Source: Helicovermis profundi (GTDB taxonomy: Bacteria > Bacillota > Clostridia > Peptostreptococcales > Acidaminobacteraceae). Taken from it: DNA of 64,000 nt. Location of the stretch: positions 512,001 through 576,000 of the forward strand of contig NZ_AP028654.1 in the NCBI RefSeq assembly GCF_033097505.1, read 5' to 3'. Below the pieces are notes generated by a model. The model saw nothing but the letters and a program-made list of their open reading frames with translations, was not told the DNA's origin and searched no databases. A program made the position numbers and the translations under genes. Each line of letters starts with the position of its first letter. Position 1 is the stretch's first letter. Positions 16,711 through 25,527 of this stretch are shown here, piece after piece.

Positions 16711-18353
16711 ACATTATTTTAACATCGCAGGCACTAATATTTATTCCTATTGTATTTTCAGTTTTAATATATTTATTCAATAATAAGTTTGTTAGCTATA
16801 TTGCATATGTTGCTCAGATTTTTTTAACCATATTTTCTTTTATAATGTGGAAATATTTAATTAAAAATGGGGTAATTACTATTTTGCTTGGTGGATGGAA
16901 TAAATCAATTGGAATAGAACTTAGAATTGATAATTTATCAATGTTATTTATCACCATGACAGTATTAATTTGGTGGCTAGTGTTAATATACTCATGGGAG
17001 CAGAAAAAGAAAGATTATAAATTTTTATTTTTCTTATTGTTTTTAGAGGGTTCTTTTATAGCACTTCTTCAAAGTAATGATCTTTTTACACTTTTTGTGC
17101 TAATAGAAATAGTAACTATTCTTTCATCAATTTTAATAATATATAAAAAAGACGGTAAATCACTAAAATCAGGTTTATTTTATTTACTGTTTAATAGTTT
17201 TTCAATGATGATTTATTTATTAGGCATTATACTCATATATATAAAAGTAGGAACTCTTAATATGAGTCAAATTAGAGAATATATTTTAGCGAATTTATCA
17301 AGCAATCAATCAGTGTATATTAATGTAAGTTTTGCATGTTTTATTGTAGTTATGAGCGTAAAATCAGCAGTTTTTCCAGTTTATGAATGGCTTCCTAGAG
17401 CACATACAGCTTCCCAAACTTCAGTATCAACGCTTCTTTCAGGTCTACTCGTTAAAACAGGAATATATGGAATGATAAGATTTTTATATGTTTTTAATAA
17501 TAATAATATATATGAATTTTTATTTTTACTGGGTGCATTTACAGCAATTACAGGTGCAATTTTTGCGATTAGTCAAAAAGATATAAAGGCTATGTTAGCT
17601 TTTAGTACAATTTCTCAAATAGGATTAATTGTTATTTCTTTAAGTACAAATTCTGATATAGGTTTTATAGGCGCATATCTACATATTTTTAACCATTTTT
17701 TATTTAAAAGTTTGCTATTTTTAGGAGTAGGTATTTTAATAAATGAATACGGCCTTAGAAGAATAAACCAAATAAAAGGAATAGGAAGAAGTCATCCACT
17801 TTTAAGCATATGTATGATAATTGGTATTCTTTCAATGACAGGTTTTCCGCTTCAGATAGGTTTTTTAAGTAAAAGTATGATTAAATATAGTTTTACTAGT
17901 AATGTTAAATTACTAGTATTTCAATTTTCTAGTTTTTTAACTATAATAGCTTTTATTAAGTTTTCAAGTATATTTTTTGGAAAACCAGAGGTAATTAAAA
18001 CACTAAAAAAGAACCAAATATTTTCTATAACAATTCTTACTCTTATTTGTATATTAGCTTTTTTTATTGAACTCAAGTTTATTCCTAGTTTTATTAGAAT
18101 AAATGGAAGTGATATATCTAGTTCTATGGTTTATATAATAAAAAAAATCAATTTAAATATTTATAGCAAAATGCTAATTAAAAATATAATTGATTATTTT
18201 ATTATGGTAATTTTAGGATTTTATATCTACAAATATTTTATAAAAACCGAAAGAAGAGTTTTTTATAAAATTAGGAATTATAAAGTAAATTATCAAAACG
18301 CAATATTGCTACTAATGTTATTTTTGAGCGTTACAATTAAAATAGTAAATTAA
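16707..18353 (+). CDS. mrpD: Mrp/Mbh antiporter subunit D (MnhD/MbhH, NuoL/M/N-like)
   Basis: A 548-residue polytopic protein with about 14 membrane segments, the proton-channel-like subunit. Conserved features include the lysine/histidine-bearing segments VKSAVFPVYEWLPRAHTASQTSVSTLLSGLLVK (about residues 216-248, read in parts) and HIFNHFLFKSLLFLG. The start is TTG 16707, overlapping the previous stop. It is the only large NuoL/N-type subunit in the operon, and no full MrpA is present. The C-terminus extends past the last recognisable helix by about 100 residues. Confidence 0.88.
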   Translation: MNIILTSQALIFIPIVFSVLIYLFNNKFVSYIAYVAQIFLTIFSFIMWKYLIKNGVITILLGGWNKSIGIELRIDNLSMLFITMTVLIWWLVLIYSWEQKKKDYKFLFFLLFLEGSFIALLQSNDLFTLFVLIEIVTILSSILIIYKKDGKSLKSGLFYLLFNSFSMMIYLLGIILIYIKVGTLNMSQIREYILANLSSNQSVYINVSFACFIVVMSVKSAVFPVYEWLPRAHTASQTSVSTLLSGLLVKTGIYGMIRFLYVFNNNNIYEFLFLLGAFTAITGAIFAISQKDIKAMLAFSTISQIGLIVISLSTNSDIGFIGAYLHIFNHFLFKSLLFLGVGILINEYGLRRINQIKGIGRSHPLLSICMIIGILSMTGFPLQIGFLSKSMIKYSFTSNVKLLVFQFSSFLTIIAFIKFSSIFFGKPEVIKTLKKNQIFSITILTLICILAFFIELKFIPSFIRINGSDISSSMVYIIKKINLNIYSKMLIKNIIDYFIMVILGFYIYKYFIKTERRVFYKIRNYKVNYQNAILLLMLFLSVTIKIVN

Positions 18354-18416
18354 ATTTTTTTGAAAATATTGAGATAATGATTAAGAGGATACACTAAAAA
18401 ATAATATTTTTACAAA

Positions 18417-19097
18417 CTATTGAAAAAGAGATAACACCGCATAGTATATTCCAGGAAGAAATATTGCTGGAAGTAGATTTGCGGTTTTTATTTTACTTTC
18501 AAAAATCATATTAATTCCAATAGAAATAATTAAAAGACCACCGACTGCAGATATATCAGTTATAGCATTTGCTGTTAGAATATCTTTTAAGAATGAAGCT
18601 GATAGCGTAATAGTCCCTTGATAAATAAATACGCTAATAGCTGAAATAGCTACACCAATACCAAGACTTGAAGCAAAAAGAATTGAAATAGTTCCGTCGA
18701 GTATTGATTTTGCAAATAATGTTTGGTGATTACCAGTTAATCCGCTTTCAATAGATCCAATAATTGCCATAGAACCAACACAAAATAAAAGTGTAGCAGT
18801 CACAAAACCTTCTGATATGTTATTGCCCTTAAATCTTCTCTCTAGTTTATTTCCAAATATATTTAGTCTTTTGTCAATGTCAATTAATTCGCCAATAATG
18901 GTTCCAATTAACATTGAAAAAATTAATAACATAAGATTATTTACTTTTAGAGCATTTAAAAGACCAATTAACATAACTGAAAGACCAACGGATTTCATGA
19001 TGCTACTATTTAGTTTTTCAGGTATACCGTGTTTAAATAGTATTCCAATTAATGAACCAATCAAAATTGCGATAGAATTTACTATAGTACCTAACAT
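18417..19097 (-). CDS. DUF554 family membrane protein (YdfK-like)
   Basis: A 226-residue inner-membrane protein with about seven hydrophobic segments. GTIVNSIAILIGSLIG at the N-terminus, GTIIGELIDID, and CVGSMAIIGSIESGL are the family hallmarks. Function is unknown, with a transporter role proposed from topology only. It is convergent with the antiporter operon. A TTTTGGGAGG site sits just before its ATG at 19097. Confidence 0.85.
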   Translation of the reverse strand: MLGTIVNSIAILIGSLIGILFKHGIPEKLNSSIMKSVGLSVMLIGLLNALKVNNLMLLIFSMLIGTIIGELIDIDKRLNIFGNKLERRFKGNNISEGFVTATLLFCVGSMAIIGSIESGLTGNHQTLFAKSILDGTISILFASSLGIGVAISAISVFIYQGTITLSASFLKDILTANAITDISAVGGLLIISIGINMIFESKIKTANLLPAIFLPGIYYAVLSLFQ

Positions 19098-19192
19098 TTA
19101 TTTTACCTCCCAAAATTATTATTATAAAAATATGATTTTATTTAATAAGAGCATAGAATTTTTAAATAATACCTTACACATGAATTAAAAAA

Positions 19193-19918
19193 TCATCTTG
19201 AAAAAACAATTTTCAATTCATTTGAAAGTGTTTTATTATATTTGTAGCCATCTAAGTTATATTTTTTTATAGCTTCTATATGACTAATATTATTAGTAAC
19301 TATATAATTGACCATTTTACCTCTTGCTATTTTTGAATAAGTTCCACTTGTTTTATAAGTATCAGTTAACGTTTTTTCCTTAAATTCAATACTTATAAAT
19401 TCAAAATTCAACATTTTATTGAACTCATTTGATGAAAGACTTATAATAGGTTCCTTTAAATCTTTAGTAATCAATTCTCTATTTATTTTATTTTTCCAGT
19501 AAGCATAAAGAGTATTGCCGAGTACTTTCATATTCATATCAAGTCGATAATTTTTAATTAAATCAAAAGGTTTTAAAACTCCGTATAGAGCTGACAAAAT
19601 TCTAAGATTATTATTTAAGTAATTAAGTTTATGACTATTATATTTTTCTATTTGAATTTCCTTAAATACTGATCCCTTGTAGCTTAATATTGCAGGATAA
19701 GACTTAGAGTTATTAAAAGATGAATATTCACTAAAGGTTCTATCTAGTATAGAATTTTTAATTTTCATAATTTTAGATAAATCGTCTTTATTAAATTTTT
19801 TAATAGTATTTGATAAATAATTTGCTTCTTCTATAAATACAGGTATTGAAGTATTAAAATTTAATGAATCAATTACATTGTAGTCTCTTGTTTTGCTTGG
19901 TGCGATAAGAATTTTCAT
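19193..19918 (-). CDS. yaaA: Peroxide stress protein YaaA (UPF0246)
   Basis: Family protein that in E. coli limits free iron and oxidative DNA damage. The diagnostic start MKILIAPSKTRDY, LSALYGVLKPFDLIKNYRLDM and FEFISIEFKEK are present, though the usual MS at the second motif is diverged. The start is the ATG at 19918 after TAGAGGTAAAT. An upstream in-frame start would add 13 residues without a site. Length 241 is standard. Confidence 0.88.
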   Translation of the reverse strand: MKILIAPSKTRDYNVIDSLNFNTSIPVFIEEANYLSNTIKKFNKDDLSKIMKIKNSILDRTFSEYSSFNNSKSYPAILSYKGSVFKEIQIEKYNSHKLNYLNNNLRILSALYGVLKPFDLIKNYRLDMNMKVLGNTLYAYWKNKINRELITKDLKEPIISLSSNEFNKMLNFEFISIEFKEKTLTDTYKTSGTYSKIARGKMVNYIVTNNISHIEAIKKYNLDGYKYNKTLSNELKIVFSR

Positions 19919-20049
19919 ATTTACCTCTAAATTATTTTGATGCTTTCTATTATACATAAAAAAAATGAATAAGGATATAGATTTTTTTCAATTTGATGAT
20001 ATACTAAAAAATAACGGCTGAAAATAAAAAATATAAGAAAGAGGACAAA

Positions 20050-21414
20050 ATGAAACGCAATGATATTATAGAAGTAAAAATTGAAAAAATGATTTTTCCA
20101 AACAAGGGTGTTGGATTTTATGATGGTAAAAAAGTTATTTTAAAAAATGTATTATTAGGTCAAACAGTATCAGCAAGAGTTAAGAAAAAAAGAACAGATA
20201 AAATAGAAGCTAAATTGATTGAAGTAGTGAAAAGAGCGGATTATGAAATTAAATCTTTTTGCCCACATTTTGGACAGTGCGGTGGATGTCAAAGACAAAC
20301 TGTACCCTATGAAAAACAAACTTATCTTAAAGGAGAAATGGTAAAAGGATTACTTGAAGATGAGGGAATTAAGGGTTATAAATTTGATGGCGTACTACAT
20401 TCGCCAAATTTATACAATTATAGAAATAAAATGGAATATTCTTTTGGTGATGAATTTAAAGATGGGCCACTTACACTTGGAATGCATAAAAAAGGAAGAC
20501 ATCATGATGTAGTTAATGTAAATCACTGTAAAATAGCTCATGAAGATTCCAACATTATATTAGAGAATTCATTAAAATTTTTTACTGATAATGGATTTGT
20601 AAAATATAATAAAAGAAGTCAGAATGAAGGGTTTTTAAGACACTTAACTGTAAGAAGAAGTGTAAAAACGAAAGAGATATTAATTGGACTTTCTGCAACA
20701 ACATTCACAAATATGTCAAAAGAAAAATTGAAGCCATTTGTAGATTGTTTATTAAACCTTAAATTACAAGGAAATATTGTAGGTATACTTTGGATAAAAA
20801 ATGATGGACTTGGAGATTTGGTTAATGGAGATATAGAAGTACTTTACGGAAGAGACTATTATATAGAAGAATTATTTGATTTAAAATTTAAAGTTTCATT
20901 TTATTCATTCTTTCAAACTAATCCAATTGGTGCAGAACTTCTTTACGGTGCCGCATTTAACTATATGGACAATATAGACGATAAAACAGTATTTGATTTA
21001 TTTAGCGGAACAGGAACAATAGCTCAAATAATGTCTAAAAAAGCGAAAAAAGTTGTGGGAATTGAAATTATTGAAGATGCAGTAAAAGCTGCAAAAGAAA
21101 ATGCTAATTTAAACAATATAAACAATTGCGAATTTTTAGCAGGTGATGTTTTTGAAAAACTTAGCGACGTGAAACATAAACCAGATGTAATAGTAGTAGA
21201 TCCACCAAGAGTAGGAATTAGCGAAAAAGCACTTAAAAAAATTATTAATTATAAAGTAAATGAAATTACCTATATTTCATGTAATCCAGTTTCTCTTGTT
21301 AAAAATTTAAAAACTATGCAAGATAGTGGATATGAAGTTAAAAATGTGGTTTGTGTTGATATGTTTGCGCATACGCCGCATGTGGAGACGGTGGTAAAGC
21401 TGGAAAGAAAATAA
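20050..21414 (+). CDS. rlmD: 23S rRNA (uracil-C5) methyltransferase, RlmD/TrmA family
   Basis: SAM-dependent RNA m5U methyltransferase, 454 residues. Residues 1-60 form a TRAM RNA-binding domain. CPHFGQCGGCQRQ together with a later cysteine (NHCKIAH) holds a 4Fe-4S cluster. The SAM site is FDLFSGTGTIAQ, and the catalytic region is VVDPPRVGI plus the nucleophilic cysteine in YISCNPVSL, ending with a Glu in HVETVVKL. Low-GC Firmicutes often carry several paralogues, so the exact uridine cannot be assigned. AAAGAGG precedes the ATG. Confidence 0.88.
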   Translation: MKRNDIIEVKIEKMIFPNKGVGFYDGKKVILKNVLLGQTVSARVKKKRTDKIEAKLIEVVKRADYEIKSFCPHFGQCGGCQRQTVPYEKQTYLKGEMVKGLLEDEGIKGYKFDGVLHSPNLYNYRNKMEYSFGDEFKDGPLTLGMHKKGRHHDVVNVNHCKIAHEDSNIILENSLKFFTDNGFVKYNKRSQNEGFLRHLTVRRSVKTKEILIGLSATTFTNMSKEKLKPFVDCLLNLKLQGNIVGILWIKNDGLGDLVNGDIEVLYGRDYYIEELFDLKFKVSFYSFFQTNPIGAELLYGAAFNYMDNIDDKTVFDLFSGTGTIAQIMSKKAKKVVGIEIIEDAVKAAKENANLNNINNCEFLAGDVFEKLSDVKHKPDVIVVDPPRVGISEKALKKIINYKVNEITYISCNPVSLVKNLKTMQDSGYEVKNVVCVDMFAHTPHVETVVKLERK

Positions 21415-21571
21415 GGCTCTAAAGTATTGCAATACAAGAGTTTTGAGAAAATTAAAGATGAGTTTTAAATACAAATAATTGAGAAATTAGAAAAAAAACT
21501 AGTATAGGCAAACATATGTAAGGGGGATGGGGTTATGCTAAATTATTATATGCTTTAGTGTAACTGTACTT

Positions 21572-21646
21572 ATGATAATTATTAGATTTTTTATTACGCT
21601 TCCTGCTACTATTGCTAGGATTGTAAAAAAGTTTAGAAGAAAATAG
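21572..21646 (+). CDS. Possible small hydrophobic, basic-tailed peptide (type I toxin-like)
   Basis: Encodes 24 residues, MIIIRFFITLPATIARIVK followed by KFRRK: one short membrane segment and a strongly basic tail, the general shape of type I toxin-antitoxin peptides. The frame stays open for a further 10 hydrophobic codons upstream but without ATG/GTG/TTG. No ribosome binding site fits ATG 21572, although AAGGGGG lies at 21519-21525. A T-ended hairpin (about 21660-21706) follows. Coding status is uncertain. Confidence 0.3.
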   Translation: MIIIRFFITLPATIARIVKKFRRK

Positions 21647-21710
21647 AATAAGGTGTTAATGAGAAGAGGCTGACTGACTATTAAAATAGGTGGTTGGTCT
21701 TTTTTTAATT
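21628..21710 (+). repeat. Duplicated terminator-like segment, copy 1
   Basis: The segment from AGAAAATAGAAT through GAGAAGAGGCTGACTGACTA to GGTGGTTGGTCTTTTTT matches 39396-39474 closely. The GACTGACTA / TAGGTGGTTGGTC arms can pair using G-U pairs and are followed by T residues, so it is probably a terminator carried along with the small-peptide locus. Confidence 0.6.
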
Positions 21711-21779
21711 GATAATGTATATTAATTGCAAAATGGAGAATTGTGTTTTAATATATAAATAGAATTTATATTTAATAGA

Positions 21780-21852
21780 ACATTTAACACCCATTGAATA
21801 TAAAACTATAATGTCTGATAAAAACTGTTTTAATTAAGGTTGACAATCCAGA
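21780..21852 (+). mobile_element. 3'-end relic of an IS3-family element
   Basis: Nearly identical to the 3' end of the IS3 copy at 24310-24382: both read through ATTGAATAT, ACTATAATGTCTGATAAAA and TTGACAATC. Only the last ~75 bases remain. It lies in the same orientation as the full-length copy, so the RhuM gene is bracketed by two direct IS3 right ends. Confidence 0.8.
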
Positions 21853-21985
21853 ATTAGAAGAACTATATGAGGTTCTTACGAATATAAAATAATATGAAAA
21901 GAAGATTGCAGAAAAAGAATTCATCAAAATCAAAGCTGAATTGGAAAGAAAATACAAAACAAAACGAGGTTTAAGTAGCACTTAA
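21851..21985 (+). pseudogene. Decayed coding fragment after the IS3 relic
   Basis: A frame of 45 codons with one internal TAA (21890) reading ELEELYEVLTNIK, stop, YEKKIAEKEFIKIKAEL and then ERKYKTKRG. It looks like the helical C-terminus of a gene whose 5' part was lost at the IS3 insertion. The family is not recognised. Confidence 0.45.
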
Positions 21986-22032
21986 TTATCTACTATGATA
22001 AAATGAAAATGACAATTAGGAACATATATTGA

Positions 22033-22061
22033 TGAACTATCCGGAATTACCGGATAGTTCA
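22033..22061. terminator. Perfect 12-bp hairpin upstream of the RhuM gene
   Basis: TGAACTATCCGG-AATTA-CCGGATAGTTCA. A T-run is weak on the plus side (CTTTAAAAA). It could end transcription coming from the left or mark an element boundary. Confidence 0.5.
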
Positions 22062-22123
22062 CTTTAAAAACGTTAGACAGTGTCTGAAGAATTATAAGAG
22101 ATGTATAAAGAAGGAGGGTTATA

Positions 22124-23125
22124 TTGGAATATAATAACGATTTACTCATATATCAGACAGAAGATGGAAAAACGAAAATAGATGTAAGACTTGAAAATGA
22201 AACTGTATGGATGACGCAGAAGGCGATTGCTGAACTTTATAAGAAAGGCGTTAATACCATAAATGAGCATATAAAAAATATTTATTCTGAAGGTGAACTT
22301 GAAAAAAATCGAACTGTTCGGGAAAACCGAATAGTTCAAACTGAGGGAAATAGAGAGGTTGAGAGAACAGTACGTTTTTATAACCTGGAAGTAATCATTG
22401 CTGTTGGTTATCGTGTACGCTCTAGCCGAGGCACTCAATTTAGAAGATGGGCAACAGAGAGATTAAACGAATACTTAGTTAAAGGCTTTACCATGGATGA
22501 TGAACGCCTCAAGGATATGCGTAATATCGGTGATGATTACTTTGATGAACTTTTAGAAAGAATTCGTGATATTAGAGCATCTGAAAAAAGATTTTATAAG
22601 AAAATCACAGATATTTATGCTTTATCTATCGATTATGATGGGAAATCACAGGAAGCGAAAACGTTCTTTGCAACAGTTCAAAATAAGCTTCATTTTGCTA
22701 TTCATGGTCATACAGCTGCAGAACTTATTGAAGAGAGAGCGGATGCTTTAAAAGATAATATGGGGCTTACTACTTGGAAGGGTGACAAAGTGCGTAAAGG
22801 GGATATCTCCGTTGCCAAGAATTATTTAACTGAAAAAGAGATAAAGTCATTAAATAGAATTGTAACTATGTATCTAGATTATGCTGAAGATCAGGCAGAA
22901 AGACGTAGTCCAATGCATATGAAAGATTGGGAAGAAAAGCTTAATGCTTTCCTTAAATTTAATGAGAGAGACATTCTTACTGGTGCAGGTTCTTTTTCGC
23001 ATGCGGTGGCTAAGGAACTTGCTGAAAAAGAATATGAGAAATTCAATCAAAAACGTTTAAGTGAACCTGAAAAAGATGATTTTGATGTTTATTTAGAAGA
23101 GCATGAATGGACACATAAAAAGTAA
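22124..23125 (+). CDS. RhuM family protein
   Basis: Member of the 'virulence protein RhuM' family, 333 residues. The N-terminal half is a phage-antirepressor/Bro-like DNA-binding module (VWMTQKAIAELY, TINEHIKNIYSEGEL, FYNLEVIIAVGYRVRSSRG, FRRWATERLNEYL). The C-terminal half contains DIYALSIDYD, LHFAIHGHTAAELI and a final HAVAKELAEKEYEKF, as in full-length RhuM. Such proteins occur in defence and mobile islands, and their biochemical role is not established. TTG 22124 is preceded by GGAGGG. A TTAGACA-g-TGTCTGAA palindrome at about 22072-22088 may be an operator. Base composition is less AT-rich than the neighbours, which suggests transfer. Confidence 0.85.
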   Translation: MEYNNDLLIYQTEDGKTKIDVRLENETVWMTQKAIAELYKKGVNTINEHIKNIYSEGELEKNRTVRENRIVQTEGNREVERTVRFYNLEVIIAVGYRVRSSRGTQFRRWATERLNEYLVKGFTMDDERLKDMRNIGDDYFDELLERIRDIRASEKRFYKKITDIYALSIDYDGKSQEAKTFFATVQNKLHFAIHGHTAAELIEERADALKDNMGLTTWKGDKVRKGDISVAKNYLTEKEIKSLNRIVTMYLDYAEDQAERRSPMHMKDWEEKLNAFLKFNERDILTGAGSFSHAVAKELAEKEYEKFNQKRLSEPEKDDFDVYLEEHEWTHKK

Positions 23126-23203
23126 CTTGGATAGGATATACTTAATTAGACAATAAATATTCGGACATGATAAACTAAAAATAATTAGAAAGTGGAGGTA
23201 ATC

Positions 23204-23464
23204 ATGTCAAAAAAAAATAAGCATTATACAGATGAATTTAAAGTTCAGATAGTTAATTTAATTAAAAATGGTAAACCGCAAATAGAAGTTATAAATGAAT
23301 ACAATATAGCACGTTCTACTGTTTATAAATGGATTACAGATTATAATACTACTGGATCATTTAAAGCTAAAGATAATAAAAGTAATGAAGATAAAGAACT
23401 TGATAAATTACGAAAAGAAAACCAGCAGTTAAAAATGGAAAATGATATTTGTCCTAAAGGATAA
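23204..23464 (+). pseudogene. IS3 transposase OrfA, disrupted at its 3' end
   Basis: Helix-turn-helix protein of the transposase_8 type: MSKKNKHYTDEFKVQIVNLI, then a recognition helix in IARSTVYKWI and a leucine-zipper tail LDKLRKENQQLKMEND. The family normally continues ILKQAALIMG. Here the sequence breaks after ENDI at 23452, where about 50 foreign bases holding two tiny hairpins (TCCTaaAGGA and AGGTGCTaaAGCACCT) are inserted, and the expected GCAAGCAGCACTGATAATGG resumes at about 23505. GGAGGT precedes ATG 23204. Confidence 0.75.
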
Positions 23465-23504
23465 GTTCCTCTAAGGTGCTAAAGCACCTAGAAATCACTT
23501 AAAA

Positions 23505-24367
23505 GCAAGCAGCACTGATAATGGGACGAACATAGCAGTAATAAATACAAATAAAGATAAGTACAGTATTATCGCCATGTGTAAGGTTCTTAAAATAGCA
23601 AGATCAACTTATTATTACGAAAAAAAAACAATAAAAATAGATAGTGTTTTAGAAAATAAAATTATAGAAATTTTTAAAGGTAATAGAAAAGTCGATGGTA
23701 CAAGGGAAAAAAAGAACTCTCAAAAGTAAATATAGTAGTTTAAAGAAATAAAACAGGCAAAATAAAAAAAATATAATCTTATTTCATCATATACAATTAA
23801 GCAATATAAAGTAACAAAATCAAAAGTTAATGAAGATAAAGTTGAAAATTTAGTTAAAAGAGAGTTTGATGACAAAAAGTGTTTTGAGGTAGTAGCAAGT
23901 GATTTAACTTACGTCAATGTAAGTGGTAAATGGAATTATATATGCCTAATATTAGATTTATTTAATCGTGAAAAGTGTGATACGCAGCAGGTAAGAATAA
24001 GGCTGTAAAGCTTGTATATAAAGCTCTTACGAGAGTAAAAGAGCCATTACATAATATAGAAATTTTTCATACAGATCGTGGAAGTGAATTTAAAAATAAA
24101 CTGTTAGATGAAGTATTAATAAATTTTAATATTAAGAGATCTTTAAGCAAGAAAGGTTGCCCTTATGATAACGCAGTAGCAGAAGCAACATATAAAATTA
24201 TAAAAACAGAATTTGCATTTAATAGAATATTTAAGAGTTTTGAAGAATTGGAATTAGAGTTATTTGATTACGTAAATTGGTATAATAACAAGAGAATTCA
24301 TGGGTCTTTAGATTATTTAACATCCATTGAATATATAACTATAATGTCTGATAAAAAACTGTCTTAA
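23505..24367 (+). pseudogene. IS3 transposase OrfB (DDE), multiple frameshifts
   Basis: The product can be read only by changing frame several times: YSIIAMCKVLKIARSTYYYE, then KVDGTREKK, LISSYTIKQYKV, KCFEVVASDLTYVNVSGKW (first catalytic Asp), IEIFHTDRGSEFKN (second Asp) and KGCPYDNAVAEATYKIIKTE (final Glu), ending KRIHGSLDYLTSIEY. The DDE residues survive but indels near 23715-23760 and 23970 destroy the frame, so it is inactive. Confidence 0.8.
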
Positions 24368-24386
24368 TTAATGTTGACAATCTAAA

Positions 24387-24617
24387 TTAACAAAAGTTGA
24401 AAAGCTATATTTAGATGAAAACATTATTAGTGATATAGATGCTTTGAGAAACATGACTAATCTAAAAGAATTATGTGCTAATCAAAACAGGATAGTTGAT
24501 ATTTCCTCAATATTCGAATTATCAAACTTAGAACTTGTGCAGTTTGCGCGTAATAATATTGATGAATTAAGTATTCCAGAGCGTCTTAAGAAAGTTTTAT
24601 ATATGTAAATACTATTT
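24387..24617 (+). pseudogene. 3' fragment of a leucine-rich-repeat (internalin-like) gene
   Basis: Seventy-six codons open up to TAA 24617 and directly abut the IS3 right end. They read LTKVEKLYLDENIISDIDAL, NMTNLKELCANQNRIVDISS and LSNLELVQFARNNIDEL: three successive LxxLxLxxNxIxDIxxL repeats of the SDS22/internalin type. There is no start codon or 5' part, so this is the remainder of a larger gene cut by the insertion. Confidence 0.7.
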
Positions 24618-24804
24618 AACTTAATAAATGTAAATTTCACTTTCGTAGAGCGTTGTATACGCAATTGGGTGAGCCTTCTCACGTTTGAAATGAGACCTAT
24701 TATTAATGCTAAGATAAATATAGACATAATAGCCGATGTAACTTTTAACATATTTGATAAAACATTATATAATTACTTCTGAATTATTGGGGAGGAGAGG
24801 TATA

Positions 24805-24894
24805 ATGTTTGATGAAATTAAAAGAGATTTATTAATATTAATTTATGAAGTTCAAGGAGATAATGAAAGAGCGAGTATGGTACGGGTTTATTAA
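24805..24894 (+). pseudogene. Short ORF with good ribosome site, probably truncated
   Basis: Twenty-nine codons, MFDEIKRDLLILIYEVQGD then NERASMVRVY, after a strong GGGGAGGAGAGG site. A second frame continues with plausible coding (ISEKVCYRL-like) after the stop, so a frameshift may have shortened it. No family recognised. Confidence 0.35.
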
Positions 24895-24980
24895 ATATAT
24901 CTCTGAGAAGGTTTGTTATAGGTTGTAAGAATCTAAATTTGATTATAAAGTAAGTCGTATATTCCAAACAATAGGTTTCT

Positions 24981-25442
24981 CTATTCCCCAATTTCAGCAA
25001 AATATATCGGATGTTGGGCTTCTATTTTGTAACCAAGTTTTTCAGCCAACTTTACTGAAACCTCATTCTCACTAAAACAAGACCAAATAGGAATAAAGTT
25101 ATTCATTAGGCATTCCTCAATATAGGCACAAGCAGTAACATAAGCTAAACCCTTTTGCTGAAATGAAGGAAATGTTTTAATACCAACTTCACGCTCATTT
25201 TCAGACGCAAAAACAGAAATACAAATAGTAGAAAAATCATTATCATCAACTGCACAATATCCCAATCCTTTGTCAAAGTATTTATCAGTTGTTATCCAGA
25301 AACAATTTATATAATCGATAAATTCCTTATTGTTTTTTATTGAATTAATAATTTCTGGGCTAATTTTTTCTATGCTGAAGCCTTTTGGAATATTATCTCT
25401 CCTGTTGATTGTCAAATTATTTGATGTTGGATTCTTCAAATT
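24981..25442 (-). pseudogene. C-terminal half of a ZmaR-type GNAT acetyltransferase
   Basis: About 150 residues matching the C-terminal half of the GNAT_acetyltran (zwittermicin-resistance ZmaR-like) family: IPKGFSIEKI, YINCFWITTDKYFDKGLGYC, ISVFASENEREVGIKTF, the acetyl-CoA loop QQKGLAYVTACAYIEECL and AEKLGYKIE. No ribosome site or good start lies at its 5' end. Its missing N-terminal half lies 3 kb away at 28443-28856 on the same strand, beyond a transposon. Together they would make one ~290-residue protein. Confidence 0.75.
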
Positions 25443-25527
25443 AAATTACGTTAAAAATAGCTAAAAAAATAGCATATTCAAATTTATTGATGTAGCTTAT
25501 TCATGTTAAATAATGTGTTTTAAAATG

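Larger units (their letters stand above)
21415..22123. other. Gene-poor stretch with small-peptide and IS relics
   Basis: About 700 bases without an intact normal-size gene. It contains a palindromic hairpin just after rlmD (around 21425-21436), a possible 24-residue hydrophobic peptide (21572-21646), a terminator-like segment duplicated at 39.4 kb, the 3' end of an IS3 copy (21780-21852), a decayed coding fragment (21851-21985), and a strong hairpin before the RhuM gene. Confidence 0.7.
23142..24382 (+). mobile_element. IS3-family insertion sequence (inactive)
   Basis: Contains orfA and a frameshifted orfB. Terminal sequences can be aligned as imperfect inverted repeats: AGACA...GGACATGATA at 23148-23172 against the complement of 24339-24364 (AGACAGTT...AGACATTATAG), with TTAATT outside both. 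The right limit near 24382 is set by similarity to the relic at 21780-21852. The element is inserted in or next to a leucine-rich-repeat gene, of which only the 3' part survives on the right. Confidence 0.75.

Noticed and set aside
19193-19957. Longer start of yaaA at 19957
   Set aside because: The 13 extra residues precede the invariant MKILIAPS start and the ribosome site lies between the two candidate starts.
22566-22751. Second plus-strand frame within the RhuM gene
   Set aside because: Overlaps the conserved RhuM frame without a start site of its own.
24482-24751. 89-codon minus-strand ORF
   Set aside because: It lies opposite the leucine-rich-repeat fragment, which is clearly the coding strand there; no ribosome site.
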